Shown here piece by piece: positions 1-8,355 of a DNA stretch of 64,000 nucleotides. The stretch spans positions 186,001-250,000 of the forward strand of contig NZ_JAZGLW010000001.1 of NCBI RefSeq assembly GCF_036409155.1, written 5' to 3'. This stretch comes from Mycobacterium sp. 050128. Its GTDB lineage: Bacteria; Actinomycetota; Actinomycetes; Mycobacteriales; Mycobacteriaceae. The translations under genes and the position numbers were made by a program. The number at the start of each line of letters is the position of its first letter. Within the stretch, counting starts at the first letter, position 1. The notes beneath the pieces were generated by a model, which was not told the origin of the DNA, ran no database searches, and saw only the letters and a program-made list of their open reading frames with translations.

Positions 1-1056
1 TACCCCGCCTCGCGATTCGACGAGTTGAGCGACGACATCATGGGGCCGCTGTTGCGGGTCCCGCATCATCCGTTGATCCTGGCCCGGTTCGGTGCACCCA
101 CGGTGCTTCCCGCGTCGACGTTCGCGCGGGTGTTCCGCACCGAGCAAGCCCGGGCCTTGTTCGGTGGTGTTGCGGCCCACGCCTTCCGGCCGCTGCACTA
201 CCCGATGACCTCCGCCATCGGGATGGGCATCATCGCGGCCGGGCACCGGCACGGCTGGGCGGTGGCCGAGGGTGGATCACAGTCGATCGCCAACGCGATG
301 GTCGCGCTGCTGAGCGACTTGGGCGGCAAGATCGAAACCGGCGTCCGGGTGCAGAACACGTCGCAGCTGCCGACGGCAGACGTCACGATGTTCGATCTCG
401 CGCCCAGCGCGGTCGCCGGCATTCTGGGAGACCGTCTCCCCCGCCGAATTTCGGCCGCCTTCACCAGGTTCCGGCGTGGCCCCGGCGCGTTCAAGGTCGA
501 CTTCGCCGTCGAGGGCGGCGTGCCCTGGACCAACCCGGACGCGCACCGAGCCGGCACGGTGCATCTGGCCGGCACTTACGCGGAGCTGGCCGCGGCGGAG
601 CGCGACATCCACGCCGGGCGCATGCCCAAGCGGCCGTTCGTGCTGATAGGTCAGCAATATCTGGCCGATCCGCAACGGTCAGTGGGCAATACGCATCCGG
701 TGTGGAGCTATGCGCACGTCCCCAACGGCTACACCGGTGACGCCACCGAGGCGATCATCGCCCAGATCGAGCGATTCGCACCCGGCTTCTCCGAGCGCAT
801 CGTCGGGCACACCGTTCGCACAACGACGGAGATGGCCACCTACAACGCCAACTACGCCGGCGGCGACATCATGACCGGCTCGAAGGACATTCGCCAGCTC
901 GCCTTCGGCCCACGAATCACGCTGTCGCCCTATACCATTGGCATTCCCGGCATGTACATCTGCTCGGCGGCCACCCCACCCGGGCCCGGCGCGCACGGCA
1001 TGTGCGGCGCCAACGCCGCCAAACTCGCGCTGGACTACCTGGCCGAACGGGGCTAA
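1..1056 (+). CDS. FAD-dependent oxidoreductase, phytoene-desaturase-like, 5' truncated
   Basis: The frame is open from the first base, so the N-terminus with its FAD-binding GxGxxG fold lies outside the window. About 351 residues remain. The C-terminal part resembles phytoene dehydrogenase/carotenoid isomerase-like NAD(P)/FAD oxidoreductases, and the final segment (PGAHGMCGANAAKLAL) is the small C-terminal FAD-contacting motif of that family. The substrate cannot be told from sequence; mycobacterial members are usually annotated only as dehydrogenases. The stop codon overlaps by four bases the stop of the convergent alcohol dehydrogenase gene. A TTG at 25 could be read as a start, but upstream residues in frame look like protein, so truncation by the window edge is the better reading. 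Confidence 0.8.
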   Translation, partial: YPASRFDELSDDIMGPLLRVPHHPLILARFGAPTVLPASTFARVFRTEQARALFGGVAAHAFRPLHYPMTSAIGMGIIAAGHRHGWAVAEGGSQSIANAMVALLSDLGGKIETGVRVQNTSQLPTADVTMFDLAPSAVAGILGDRLPRRISAAFTRFRRGPGAFKVDFAVEGGVPWTNPDAHRAGTVHLAGTYAELAAAERDIHAGRMPKRPFVLIGQQYLADPQRSVGNTHPVWSYAHVPNGYTGDATEAIIAQIERFAPGFSERIVGHTVRTTTEMATYNANYAGGDIMTGSKDIRQLAFGPRITLSPYTIGIPGMYICSAATPPGPGAHGMCGANAAKLALDYLAERG

Positions 1057-2060
1057 AAGGTCACCACGACCTTGTCGGCCGCGCCGGGCGTGCTGGCGAG
1101 TTCGAGTGCCTCACCGACACTGTCGAACGGGATTGTGTGGCTGACGATCACCGCATACTTCTCCCAATTCGCGACGATGTCCCTGGTCACCTCGAAGATC
1201 TCATCGGGATATCCCATCGAGCCGACAATGGTGATCTCGTTGCTCATGATGTTGACGAACTCGACGGGCACCGGCTCCTTGTGGACGCCAACGATTCCCA
1301 GGGTCGCACCCTTTTTGGCGGCGGCCAGTGCGGTATCGATCACCGCGGACGCCCCCGCCGCGTCGAGGTAGATGTTCGTTCCGGCCTTGCCCGGGAACAT
1401 CGACTCACCCGCGCCGTGTAATTCGATCAGGCGCTGCACGACGCGCTCCTCTGCGGAATTGATCACCGCGTCGGCCCCGATCTGCAGCGCCTTCTCCAGC
1501 CGGGCGGGAATCAGGTCCACGACCACCACATGGCTTACCCCAAGGGATTTGAACGCCAGCGTGGCGCCCAGGCCGATCGGGCCGGCACCGAAGATGGCGA
1601 CCTTGTCCGTCGGCTTGGGTTTGCACTGGTTGGCGCCGTGGCGGGCGACGGCCATCGGCTCGTTGAGCGCGGCTACCTCCCACGGGATGTGGCTGGGAAT
1701 GACTTCGAGACTTGTTCCGCGAAGCGCGTTTTCGATCAACAGGTAATCCGCGAGCGCACCGGCCGCGCCCCCGTTGCCGATGATGCCGCTGGGTGCGGCC
1801 ATTGGATTGATCACGACGTGATCGCCGACGGCGATGCCGGACACCTGGTCGCCGACTTCGACGACTTCGCCCGCCGGTTCGTGTCCGAGCGGTGTGTGTC
1901 CCTGGCGCGGCGGGATACCCCCGATCGTGATGTAGAACGCGTCGGAACCGCAGATGCCGCAGGCGCGCATCCGGACCAGCACGTCGTTCGCGCCGGGCTG
2001 CGGACGGTCGACCTCGAGCACCTCTGCCTTTCCCGGCCCGGTGACCACGGAGATTTTCAT
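1053..2060 (-). CDS. Zinc-dependent alcohol dehydrogenase (MDR family)
   Basis: This 335-residue medium-chain dehydrogenase oxidises an alcohol or reduces a carbonyl using NAD(P). The N-terminal catalytic domain has CGICGSD around residue 35 and GHEPAGEV around residue 78, supplying the usual zinc ligands. The Rossmann motif GAGPIGLG is near residue 158. The structural-zinc cysteine loop common in classical alcohol dehydrogenases is not seen, which fits sorbitol/threonine-dehydrogenase-like members. Its ATG overlaps the TGA of the sulfotransferase gene by four bases, making it the last gene of a four-gene operon. An oxidative step on a sulfated or desulfated alcohol is an inference from that context. 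Confidence 0.88.
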   Translation of the reverse strand: MKISVVTGPGKAEVLEVDRPQPGANDVLVRMRACGICGSDAFYITIGGIPPRQGHTPLGHEPAGEVVEVGDQVSGIAVGDHVVINPMAAPSGIIGNGGAAGALADYLLIENALRGTSLEVIPSHIPWEVAALNEPMAVARHGANQCKPKPTDKVAIFGAGPIGLGATLAFKSLGVSHVVVVDLIPARLEKALQIGADAVINSAEERVVQRLIELHGAGESMFPGKAGTNIYLDAAGASAVIDTALAAAKKGATLGIVGVHKEPVPVEFVNIMSNEITIVGSMGYPDEIFEVTRDIVANWEKYAVIVSHTIPFDSVGEALELASTPGAADKVVVTF

Positions 2061-3250
2061 GGCGCTGCCTCGAGTTCGATGTCGAAGGTGTCCAGGTATT
2101 CGGCGAAGACCGGCTCGAGTTGTTCAACGCTCAGGCCGTATTGGTCGAGGCTGTAGGAGTTGAGCGCGAACCGATCCTGCGGATGCTCGGCGAGCCAATT
2201 GCACATGCGCGCTTCGGCTTCCGCGGTCAGCGGATCGCCGGCCCACTCGTAAAGGCGTCGCATCACGTCCATCGGGTCGCGCATCATCTCGTGGTAGTAC
2301 ATGTGGAAGAAGCGCTCGTCGCCGATGCGCTCGCGGGCCCGCAACGGCCGGTCCACGTGATAGCGCATCTGCCACATTGCGTTGCGCCCCATGGCCTCCA
2401 GATCGACAGCCTCGGGATAATGCGTCATCCCTTTGGGCAGCTTCCATAGGTTGGCCAGCGACCCGGTGGCCTTGTACGGGTCGCGATGCGCCCACACCAG
2501 CCGGGCGTCGGGAAAGACCTTCAGCAGCGCCTCGATGTGCACCGAGTGCGACGGCATCTTCAGGCTCCATGCGCCGGGCGCGGTGGACTGCAGCACCTGC
2601 AGATACCGCTTCTGGTATTCGTAGGTGCTCGTCATATCGGTCTCGTCGAACAGCCATTCGGAGTAGCGCGCGCTCGACAGGAACGAGTCCCAGGACAGGC
2701 CCTTGAAGTCCTGGTTGTGAATGAACATGTCCTCGGTCGGGCCGTCGGCGTCTTCCCAGTGTGGCAGCGGTACTTTCGCCTGCGTCACCATCTCCAGGAT
2801 CTTGCGCTGTTCCTCCAGCAGGGCCAGGCAGCGCGGGTCGGTGCGCAACCTCTCGGTAGGCGCCGGTGGTATCGGGTCCACGCACTGCCAGTGCAACAGC
2901 GAGCGGCGGCCCGGGTCCTGGTCCAGCAGGTAACTGATCACGGTGGTGCCGGTGCGCGGCATACCGAGAACGACCAGCGGCCGCTCGACCGGCGCGTCGA
3001 GCACCTCCGGATGCTCCTGGATGTAGCCGTGGACCTGCATCCGCCGGCCCAGGGCCGCGGTCGAGTCCGTCAAGATGCGTTCGCGCCCGTACCGGGTGAA
3101 CGCCGGCGAGTTGTTGAGGTCGTCGAGAATCAGCTGCAATCCGTCTCGCCAAGAGTCGGAATCGATTTCGGTGAGGCCGGTGCGCTGTGACGCCAGCTTG
3201 AAGACGTCATCGGGGGTGGCGACGTTGTCGAGATCTTTGGGGTCGCTCAT
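2057..3250 (-). CDS. PAPS-dependent sulfotransferase family protein
   Basis: This 397-residue protein has the 5'-phosphosulfate-binding loop of sulfotransferases, GMPRTGTT at residues 96-103, preceded by hydrophobic residues. A conserved region (LVWAHRDPYKATGS) further on matches the second nucleotide-binding element with its Arg and Ser. It belongs to the large mycobacterial Sulfotransfer_3-type group, which moves sulfate from PAPS to hydroxyl groups of lipids or small molecules. It lies between an SDR (gap of three bases) and an alcohol dehydrogenase (overlap of four). The operon also encodes a protein of the alkylsulfatase fold, so sulfation and desulfation may act on one metabolite; that pairing is inference. 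Confidence 0.87.
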   Translation of the reverse strand: MSDPKDLDNVATPDDVFKLASQRTGLTEIDSDSWRDGLQLILDDLNNSPAFTRYGRERILTDSTAALGRRMQVHGYIQEHPEVLDAPVERPLVVLGMPRTGTTVISYLLDQDPGRRSLLHWQCVDPIPPAPTERLRTDPRCLALLEEQRKILEMVTQAKVPLPHWEDADGPTEDMFIHNQDFKGLSWDSFLSSARYSEWLFDETDMTSTYEYQKRYLQVLQSTAPGAWSLKMPSHSVHIEALLKVFPDARLVWAHRDPYKATGSLANLWKLPKGMTHYPEAVDLEAMGRNAMWQMRYHVDRPLRARERIGDERFFHMYYHEMMRDPMDVMRRLYEWAGDPLTAEAEARMCNWLAEHPQDRFALNSYSLDQYGLSVEQLEPVFAEYLDTFDIELEAAP

Positions 3251-3253
3251 GAT

Positions 3254-4003
3254 TCAGACCGTCAGGTATCCGCCGTCGACGGCGATCGTGCTGCCGGTGA
3301 TGTACGACGCGGCGTCGGTACAGAGGAACAGTGCCGCGCCGACGCAGTCCTGGGGCGTTCCGGGTCTGCCCAACGGCGTGTGAAAGCCAATCTCGACGTC
3401 CATCACTTCGGGAATTCCCATGGCAGGGTGCGTCATTCGGGTGTCGATCAGGCCGGGCGCGATGGCGTTGACGCGGATGCCGTCGTCGGCCCAGCGACGC
3501 GACAGATTCATCGTCAACGCGAGCAGACCCATTTTCGAGGAGGCATAGCCCGGCACGAAGACCGCCGAACGGAAGGCGGACATCGAGACCACGCTGACGA
3601 CGCTGGCACCGCCGGCCGCTTCGCTTGCCTTCAGGCGCTCATGGCAGCGCATCGTCAACCGCATGGGGCCCAACATGTTCTGCGTCACCGACGCGACGTA
3701 GCCGTCCGGGTCGTACTCGTCGCCCGCAGGGTACGGGCCGCCGGCGTTGTTGATCAAGACGTCGAGTTCGCCCAGCGAGTCCGCCAGCGCGTCGACCGCG
3801 TCGGGATCCTGGATCAGGCACTGGCGGTAGGTGAATGCGCTCAGATCCGTCTCGGAATAGTCGGCGGTCGACCCGCGGGTGCCGGTCACCGTGACAGCGG
3901 CGCCCGCCTTGGCGAACTCGGCGGCAATCGCGTTACCGATGCCGCTGGTCCCGCCGGTCACCAGCACATTAGTGCCGGTGAAGTCGAACTTGACGGAATT
4001 CAT
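3254..4003 (-). CDS. SDR family oxidoreductase
   Basis: A 249-residue classical short-chain dehydrogenase. The NAD(P) motif TGGTSGIG is at residues 16-23, the NNAGG element is in the middle, and the catalytic YxxxK appears as YASSK followed by the usual RVNAIAPG segment. It ends with the family signature ITGSTIAVDGGYL. The ATG overlaps by four bases the stop of the upstream sulfatase-like gene, so translation is probably coupled. The substrate is unknown; operon partners suggest a hydroxylated lipid, terpenoid or steroid. Confidence 0.9.
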   Translation of the reverse strand: MNSVKFDFTGTNVLVTGGTSGIGNAIAAEFAKAGAAVTVTGTRGSTADYSETDLSAFTYRQCLIQDPDAVDALADSLGELDVLINNAGGPYPAGDEYDPDGYVASVTQNMLGPMRLTMRCHERLKASEAAGGASVVSVVSMSAFRSAVFVPGYASSKMGLLALTMNLSRRWADDGIRVNAIAPGLIDTRMTHPAMGIPEVMDVEIGFHTPLGRPGTPQDCVGAALFLCTDAASYITGSTIAVDGGYLTV

Positions 4004-5253
4004 GAGTCGGTCCTCAATTCGTTGATGGATTTGGTGAGCCAGGCCTTTTCCCAGAAGTTTCCGGCAGCGGCGAGCAACGCCTCGTGGGCGTCGGCGGCGA
4101 CCGCGCGTGCCGCCGGGTGTGCGGGTTGTGCAATGAGTATGAGGTCGGTCAGGTGTATCGCCTGCAGCGGACGCCCGTTGTCGACGTGCGCGCGGGCCGC
4201 GTCGACCAGGGCGTCGGCTCCGGCAGCGTTAACCACATCGGCCGCAACGGAATCCGGTGCTACGCCGTAGAGCTCGGTGGTGGAGCGATGCCGGAACCAT
4301 CCGGTGTACATCTCCCAGATGGCGCGCACGTTCCAGGCGGTCTTGCCGTAGCCCTCGCCGATGTCGAGCCACTCGGGCACCGTGACCTCGCGCATCGCCG
4401 TGTGGATATCGGCGCCGGCATTCATCAGCTCGGCAGTGCGGTCGTGCACGGCTTGCATGGCGTCGCGCATCGCGGTGACTTCCTCGGCGATACGATCGGC
4501 ACCGTCGATCGGGTCGAAGTGGCCGGTGATCAGTCGCCGCGGCCCGTACTCCAGCACGGTGTTCAGCGATTCGATGTAGAGAATCGGGTCGCGGTATCGG
4601 TCGCCGCGAATCGTCATCAGATTCGGGACGTGGCCGAACAACGGGCCGAACAGATTGCCGCTGAACAGAATTCGATCCTCGGGCAGCCACACCACCAGCG
4701 CGTCGGTGGTCTCACCGCCGGGCGTCCAGGCCAGCTCGATCCGCCGGCCGCCGACCGTGAATTCATGGTGGCGGTCGAATGTTGTGGTCGGCTCCGGGAA
4801 GGAGAAGTCGATCGTCGCCGGGTCGATGGTCTTGAAGTGCTCGAGCACGGCGTCGGAGAACTTCTGGAAGGCGAACGACGTCTTGGGCACGCGATAGCCC
4901 ATCAGCAGCGTGTTGTCGTCACGCCAGTACCGGTAGTTGCGGTGCATGATCACTTGGGTTTTGGAGGTGCCGTCGTCGCGCAGCGTGTGCACCCCGCCCC
5001 AATGGTCGGCGTGACCCTGCGTGACGACGATGGCCCGGGTCGGGCCGGGCACGTCGGCAAAGGCCTTGCGGTGCAACGGGCCCTCGAATACCAGGCCGGC
5101 GTTGACGATGACCCGTCCGTCGTCGGTGGCGACCGCGTAGGAATTGGAGACGCCGCGCGACATCCAGATGTCGTCGCCGAGCGGCGACGCGGGAGTGTCG
5201 GTTGCCGCCGCTAGATCGGCGGCCCCGGGCCGCTCCCGGTGAATTCCGGCCAT
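4000..5253 (-). CDS. MBL-fold alkylsulfatase-like protein with variant metal motif
   Basis: A 417-residue metallo-beta-lactamase-fold protein. The metal-binding motif reads TQGHADHWGG from residue 78, where the canonical form is HxHxDH, so the first histidine is replaced by Gln79. Later ligands appear in GGETTDALVVWLPEDRILFSGN and ITGHFDP. After the MBL domain, from about residue 270, comes a helical region resembling the dimerisation domain of type III alkylsulfatases (SdsA1/YjcS). It is the first gene of the operon and its ATG is only 42 bases from the divergent SDR start. It may cleave an alkyl sulfate ester; the altered ligand leaves the chemistry open. Confidence 0.8.
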   Translation of the reverse strand: MAGIHRERPGAADLAAATDTPASPLGDDIWMSRGVSNSYAVATDDGRVIVNAGLVFEGPLHRKAFADVPGPTRAIVVTQGHADHWGGVHTLRDDGTSKTQVIMHRNYRYWRDDNTLLMGYRVPKTSFAFQKFSDAVLEHFKTIDPATIDFSFPEPTTTFDRHHEFTVGGRRIELAWTPGGETTDALVVWLPEDRILFSGNLFGPLFGHVPNLMTIRGDRYRDPILYIESLNTVLEYGPRRLITGHFDPIDGADRIAEEVTAMRDAMQAVHDRTAELMNAGADIHTAMREVTVPEWLDIGEGYGKTAWNVRAIWEMYTGWFRHRSTTELYGVAPDSVAADVVNAAGADALVDAARAHVDNGRPLQAIHLTDLILIAQPAHPAARAVAADAHEALLAAAGNFWEKAWLTKSINELRTDS

Positions 5254-5263
5254 GACTTGCGAT

Positions 5264-5281
5264 CCTCTACAGTTCTAGAGG
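5264..5281. promoter_or_regulatory. Palindromic operator in the 42-bp divergent promoter
   Basis: Arms CCTCTA and TAGAGG flank six bases (CAGTTC). The palindrome lies between the sulfatase-like start (5253) and the SDR start (5296). A TetR regulator gene follows the SDR, so it is the natural candidate to bind here; this is inferred from position and symmetry. With so little space both messages are probably short-leadered or leaderless. Confidence 0.55.
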
Positions 5282-5295
5282 TAAAGTCAATACTC

Positions 5296-6066
5296 ATGGG
5301 ATTGCGCGGGATGGCCGAACGAGTTGCGGTTGTGGTCGGTGGCGCCACCGGCATCGGCGCCGCGACCGCCGCCCGGCTCGGGGCGGAAGGCTGCCGGGTC
5401 GTCGTCGGCGACATCGCGGCCGACGCCGCGGCGCAGACCGCGGCGCGCATCTCGGCAGCCGGCGGCACGGCAACCCACGTCGGGTTCGATCTCGCCGATC
5501 CCGCGTCGGTGTCCAATCTGATCGATTCGGCCGCAACGACTTTCGGCGGAGTCGACCTGTTGTTCAACGTCGGCGCGGACATGAGCACGATCCGGGCGGA
5601 CACCGATGTCGTCGACATCGACTTCGACGTGTGGGATCGCGTGATGACCGTCAACCTGCGCGGCTATGTGGCCGCGATGAAATACGCGATTCCGCGCATG
5701 CTCGCCAGCGGGGGCGGCGCGATCGTCAACATGTCCTCGGCGGCGGCGTTCCAGGGCGAGCCCGCCCGACCCGCCTACGCCACCGCGAAGGCCGGCATCG
5801 GTGCGCTGACCCGCCACGTCGCCTCCAGGTGGGGCAAGGACGGCATCCGCTGCAACGCCGTGGCGCCGGGGTTCACCGCGACCGAGGCCATCCGCTCCGT
5901 TCCGCAATGGCCGGACCTGCAGGCCGGAGCGCTGAAGCGCATTCGCGGAACCCGCGTCGGCGATCCGGAGGACATCGCCGCATTGGTCGCCTTCCTGTTG
6001 TCCGAGGAAGGCGAATGGATCAACGGTCAGGTCGTCAACATCGACGGCGGCACCGTCCTTCGGTGA
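5296..6066 (+). CDS. SDR family oxidoreductase
   Basis: A 256-residue classical SDR starting at ATG 5296. An upstream in-frame extension to 5239 is rejected because it would run through the divergent promoter and into the neighbouring gene, and because MGLRGMAERVAVVVGG begins just before the first beta strand. The cofactor motif is GGATGIG, the active site is YATAK, followed by RCNAVAPG; it ends with GQVVNIDGGTVLR. The TetR gene starts three bases after its stop, so the two are probably co-transcribed. The substrate is unknown. Confidence 0.9.
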   Translation: MGLRGMAERVAVVVGGATGIGAATAARLGAEGCRVVVGDIAADAAAQTAARISAAGGTATHVGFDLADPASVSNLIDSAATTFGGVDLLFNVGADMSTIRADTDVVDIDFDVWDRVMTVNLRGYVAAMKYAIPRMLASGGGAIVNMSSAAAFQGEPARPAYATAKAGIGALTRHVASRWGKDGIRCNAVAPGFTATEAIRSVPQWPDLQAGALKRIRGTRVGDPEDIAALVAFLLSEEGEWINGQVVNIDGGTVLR

Positions 6067-6069
6067 CCT

Positions 6070-6687
6070 ATGGCAGCCAGCACCCGGTCCCGGCAACGCA
6101 ACGGCGACGAGCGCCGGCGCGAACTGTGTGACGCCGCGATCCAGGTGCTGGCCGAGCAGGGATCGCGTGGGCTGACGCACGGACGGGTCGATCGGTGCGC
6201 GGGAGTGCCGGACGGCACCACGTCCTACTACTACCGAACCCGCGCCGCGCTGTTACGAGGCGTCGGCAAACGGGTCGCCGAGATCGACGTCGCCAACCTG
6301 CAGTCGGTGATCGACGAGCCGCTCGACCCTCTTTCGCCGTTCGCACACCTGGCCGAGCTGACCATCATGCAGGCCGACGGGCCCGGGCTGATGCTGAACC
6401 GGGCCCGCCATGAATTGCTGATGGGGGCGGTGCGCGATCCCGATCTGGCCGAAACGTCCCAGGCGTTCGTCGCCCGGATGAACGCGATGACCCGCGAGGC
6501 GATCGCCCACCTACAGCCGGGCACCGACGACCCCGAACTGCTCGACGCGCAGACGACGGCCGTCACCACGTTCATCGCGGGCGTGTTCACCCGGCTCGCC
6601 GGCGGAGACCGCACGATCAGCAACGCCGGGCAACTCACCCGGCTGCTGGAAGCCGTAGCCACCGCGGTCTCGCTGCAGCGGGCATAA
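6070..6687 (+). CDS. TetR/AcrR family transcriptional regulator
   Basis: A 205-residue regulator. The N-terminal helix-turn-helix spans about residues 12-55 (RRELCDAAIQVLAEQG, then GVPDGTTSYYYRTRAALL, the recognition helix). The C-terminal part is a helical ligand-binding domain. It directly follows the SDR gene and likely controls the divergent SDR-TetR and sulfatase-sulfotransferase units through the palindrome at 5264-5281. The ligand is unknown. Confidence 0.88.
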   Translation: MAASTRSRQRNGDERRRELCDAAIQVLAEQGSRGLTHGRVDRCAGVPDGTTSYYYRTRAALLRGVGKRVAEIDVANLQSVIDEPLDPLSPFAHLAELTIMQADGPGLMLNRARHELLMGAVRDPDLAETSQAFVARMNAMTREAIAHLQPGTDDPELLDAQTTAVTTFIAGVFTRLAGGDRTISNAGQLTRLLEAVATAVSLQRA

Positions 6688-6761
6688 GCATCGCGGCGAA
6701 AAGCCCTATGCTGCCGCCTGACAAGGCTTAACGTTATCGCCGACGTTCCACGAAGGATTGG

Positions 6762-6998
6762 ATGAACATGAAGCGACTGTTTGCCGCCGGTGTGCTGGCT
6801 TTTGCGGGGTTGATGACGGCCGGACTAGGCGTCAGCAACGCCGACACGATTCAGACCGAGGGCAACTACCCGACGCGGCAGGCCTGTCAGGACGCCGGCC
6901 CGGGCGTGAAGGCGACGACTCCGGGCAACTGGAACAACTTCTGGTGCGTGCCGGACCGCAACGTCAACGGCAACTGGAAGCTGGTGCTCAGCAACTAG
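6762..6998 (+). CDS. Small secreted protein, 78 aa
   Basis: The N-terminus (MNMKRLFAAGVLAFAGLMTA, cleavage near VSNADT) is a Sec signal peptide. The mature part of about 50 residues is polar, with two cysteines (in RQACQD and FWCVPD) that could form one disulfide. An AAGGA ribosome site lies upstream of the ATG at 6762; the internal ATG at 6768 is an alternative. Small secreted proteins of this kind are common in mycobacteria and have no assigned function. The stop overlaps the stop of the convergent dehydrogenase gene by four bases. Confidence 0.75.
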   Translation: MNMKRLFAAGVLAFAGLMTAGLGVSNADTIQTEGNYPTRQACQDAGPGVKATTPGNWNNFWCVPDRNVNGNWKLVLSN

Positions 6999-7861
6999 TA
7001 CCGGTAGAAGCCCTCGCCGGTCTTGATGCCGAGCTTGCCGGCGTCGATGTAGGACTGCAGCAGATCGCGCACGCTCTTCGGCAGGTGCGGAAGCTCGGCG
7101 GCGTAGTGGTTTTCGATGTCGAGCACGACGTCCAGGCCGACCAGGTCCATCATCTGAAACGGGCCGACCGACACGCCCAGAACGAGCTTGAACACCCCGT
7201 CGATATCCTCGGGGCGGGCCACGCCCTCGGCGACCACGGCGAGGGACTCGCGCTTGATGGCCGCCCAGATGCGATTGAAGATGAAGCCCGTGCTCTCCTT
7301 GCGCGCTTCGAAGGGATGCAGGCCGAATTCGGGTAGCACCGTCAGCAGCGTGTCGAGCAGACCGCGGTCGGTCTGGCCATTCGACATCAACTCGATCGCG
7401 TTGATGTCCGGTGGCATGTAGAAGTGCATGTTGCACAAACGTGCTTTGTCGCCGATGTTTTCGCCCATTAGCCGCGACGGGATGGACGACGAGTTGGTCC
7501 CGAAGATGGTGCCCGCCGGCGCCGCCCGGTCGATCTCGCCCCACAAGGGAATCTTGATCTCGAGCTTCTCGGGGACCGACTCGACGGCCAGCCACGCGTC
7601 GTCCAACGCCTCGTCGAGCGATCCGGTGGCGGTCACGACGCCGGCTTCGCCTAATCCCCTGTCGGCCAATACCTTCGGCAGGGCCTGGGTCACGTACTGG
7701 ATGGCTTCGTCACGTTGTTCCTTGCGCCGCGCGTAGATTCGCACCGTTCCGCCGCGGGTGGCGAACATCAAGGCGATGCGGCGGCCCAAAGTACCCGCGC
7801 CGATCACCGCGACGGGGCGTTTTTGGATGTCTTCGAAGGTGTAGGTGTACGAACCGGTCAC
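6995..7861 (-). CDS. 3-hydroxyacyl-CoA dehydrogenase family protein
   Basis: A 288-residue protein with an N-terminal NAD-binding domain (VAVIGAGTLGRRIALMFA from residue 17) and the ESVPEKLEIK segment typical of the family. The fragment FGTNSSSIPSRL corresponds to the catalytic Ser/Asn region, and the C-terminal helical domain carries GFIFNRIW and a DLVGLDVV motif. The expected reaction is oxidation of an L-3-hydroxyacyl-CoA to 3-ketoacyl-CoA in fatty-acid or side-chain beta-oxidation. Length is that of the stand-alone HADH/FadB2-type enzyme. It appears to be a single-gene unit. Confidence 0.88.
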   Translation of the reverse strand: MTGSYTYTFEDIQKRPVAVIGAGTLGRRIALMFATRGGTVRIYARRKEQRDEAIQYVTQALPKVLADRGLGEAGVVTATGSLDEALDDAWLAVESVPEKLEIKIPLWGEIDRAAPAGTIFGTNSSSIPSRLMGENIGDKARLCNMHFYMPPDINAIELMSNGQTDRGLLDTLLTVLPEFGLHPFEARKESTGFIFNRIWAAIKRESLAVVAEGVARPEDIDGVFKLVLGVSVGPFQMMDLVGLDVVLDIENHYAAELPHLPKSVRDLLQSYIDAGKLGIKTGEGFYRY

Positions 7862-7934
7862 ATGTGCATGTTAAGTCCGCGGCTGCGCGCCGGGATTTGT
7901 CGCTGAGCGACAAAGATCGCCGGAACTTGTGTTT

Positions 7935-8180
7935 TCAGTGGCAGTGCACCAATAGATTTTCGCAATACATTCCGACCCGATCCGAGTTCGCTTTCCGACC
8001 ACCTTCGTCGGATGGATCAGCGAACAATGAGGGAGTGTTCGTCAAGAGGAAATCGATGATCCCGGGCGAAGGCACGCCGAAGGCGTCCGAGTCCGCGTTC
8101 GCTGTGCCGGTGCTGGCCGCGAGTGCCGCAGCGCTCATTGCACCGACGAGCAGGGCGCGAGCGCACATATGACGCTTCAT
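7935..8180 (-). CDS. Small secreted protein, 81 aa
   Basis: The start is placed at ATG 8180, preceded by a GAGGA ribosome site. Residues 1-29 form a signal peptide (MKRHMCARALLVGAMSAAAL, cleavage near TANADS). The short mature part is rich in Pro, Ser and Asp and ends in two cysteines (MYCENLLVHCH). A longer upstream in-frame extension would place the signal peptide internally and is rejected. The function is unknown. It is divergent from the MspA-like porin gene with 175 bases between starts. Confidence 0.68.
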   Translation of the reverse strand: MKRHMCARALLVGAMSAAALAASTGTANADSDAFGVPSPGIIDFLLTNTPSLFADPSDEGGRKANSDRVGMYCENLLVHCH

Positions 8181-8355
8181 ATCGTCGTCCTCTCTGCCGC
8201 TACAAATTCTAGCTGTCTGCCGAACAAACTGTGTCGCCTCAGGGTTGCGCACTCGCAGCGCATCGCAATTACGAATAAATAACAACTCCGCTCTCTCGGC
8301 TCGGGCCTCCCGCAACTCGAATAAGACAGTCCGTACCGTGACGCGCGTGAGACCG

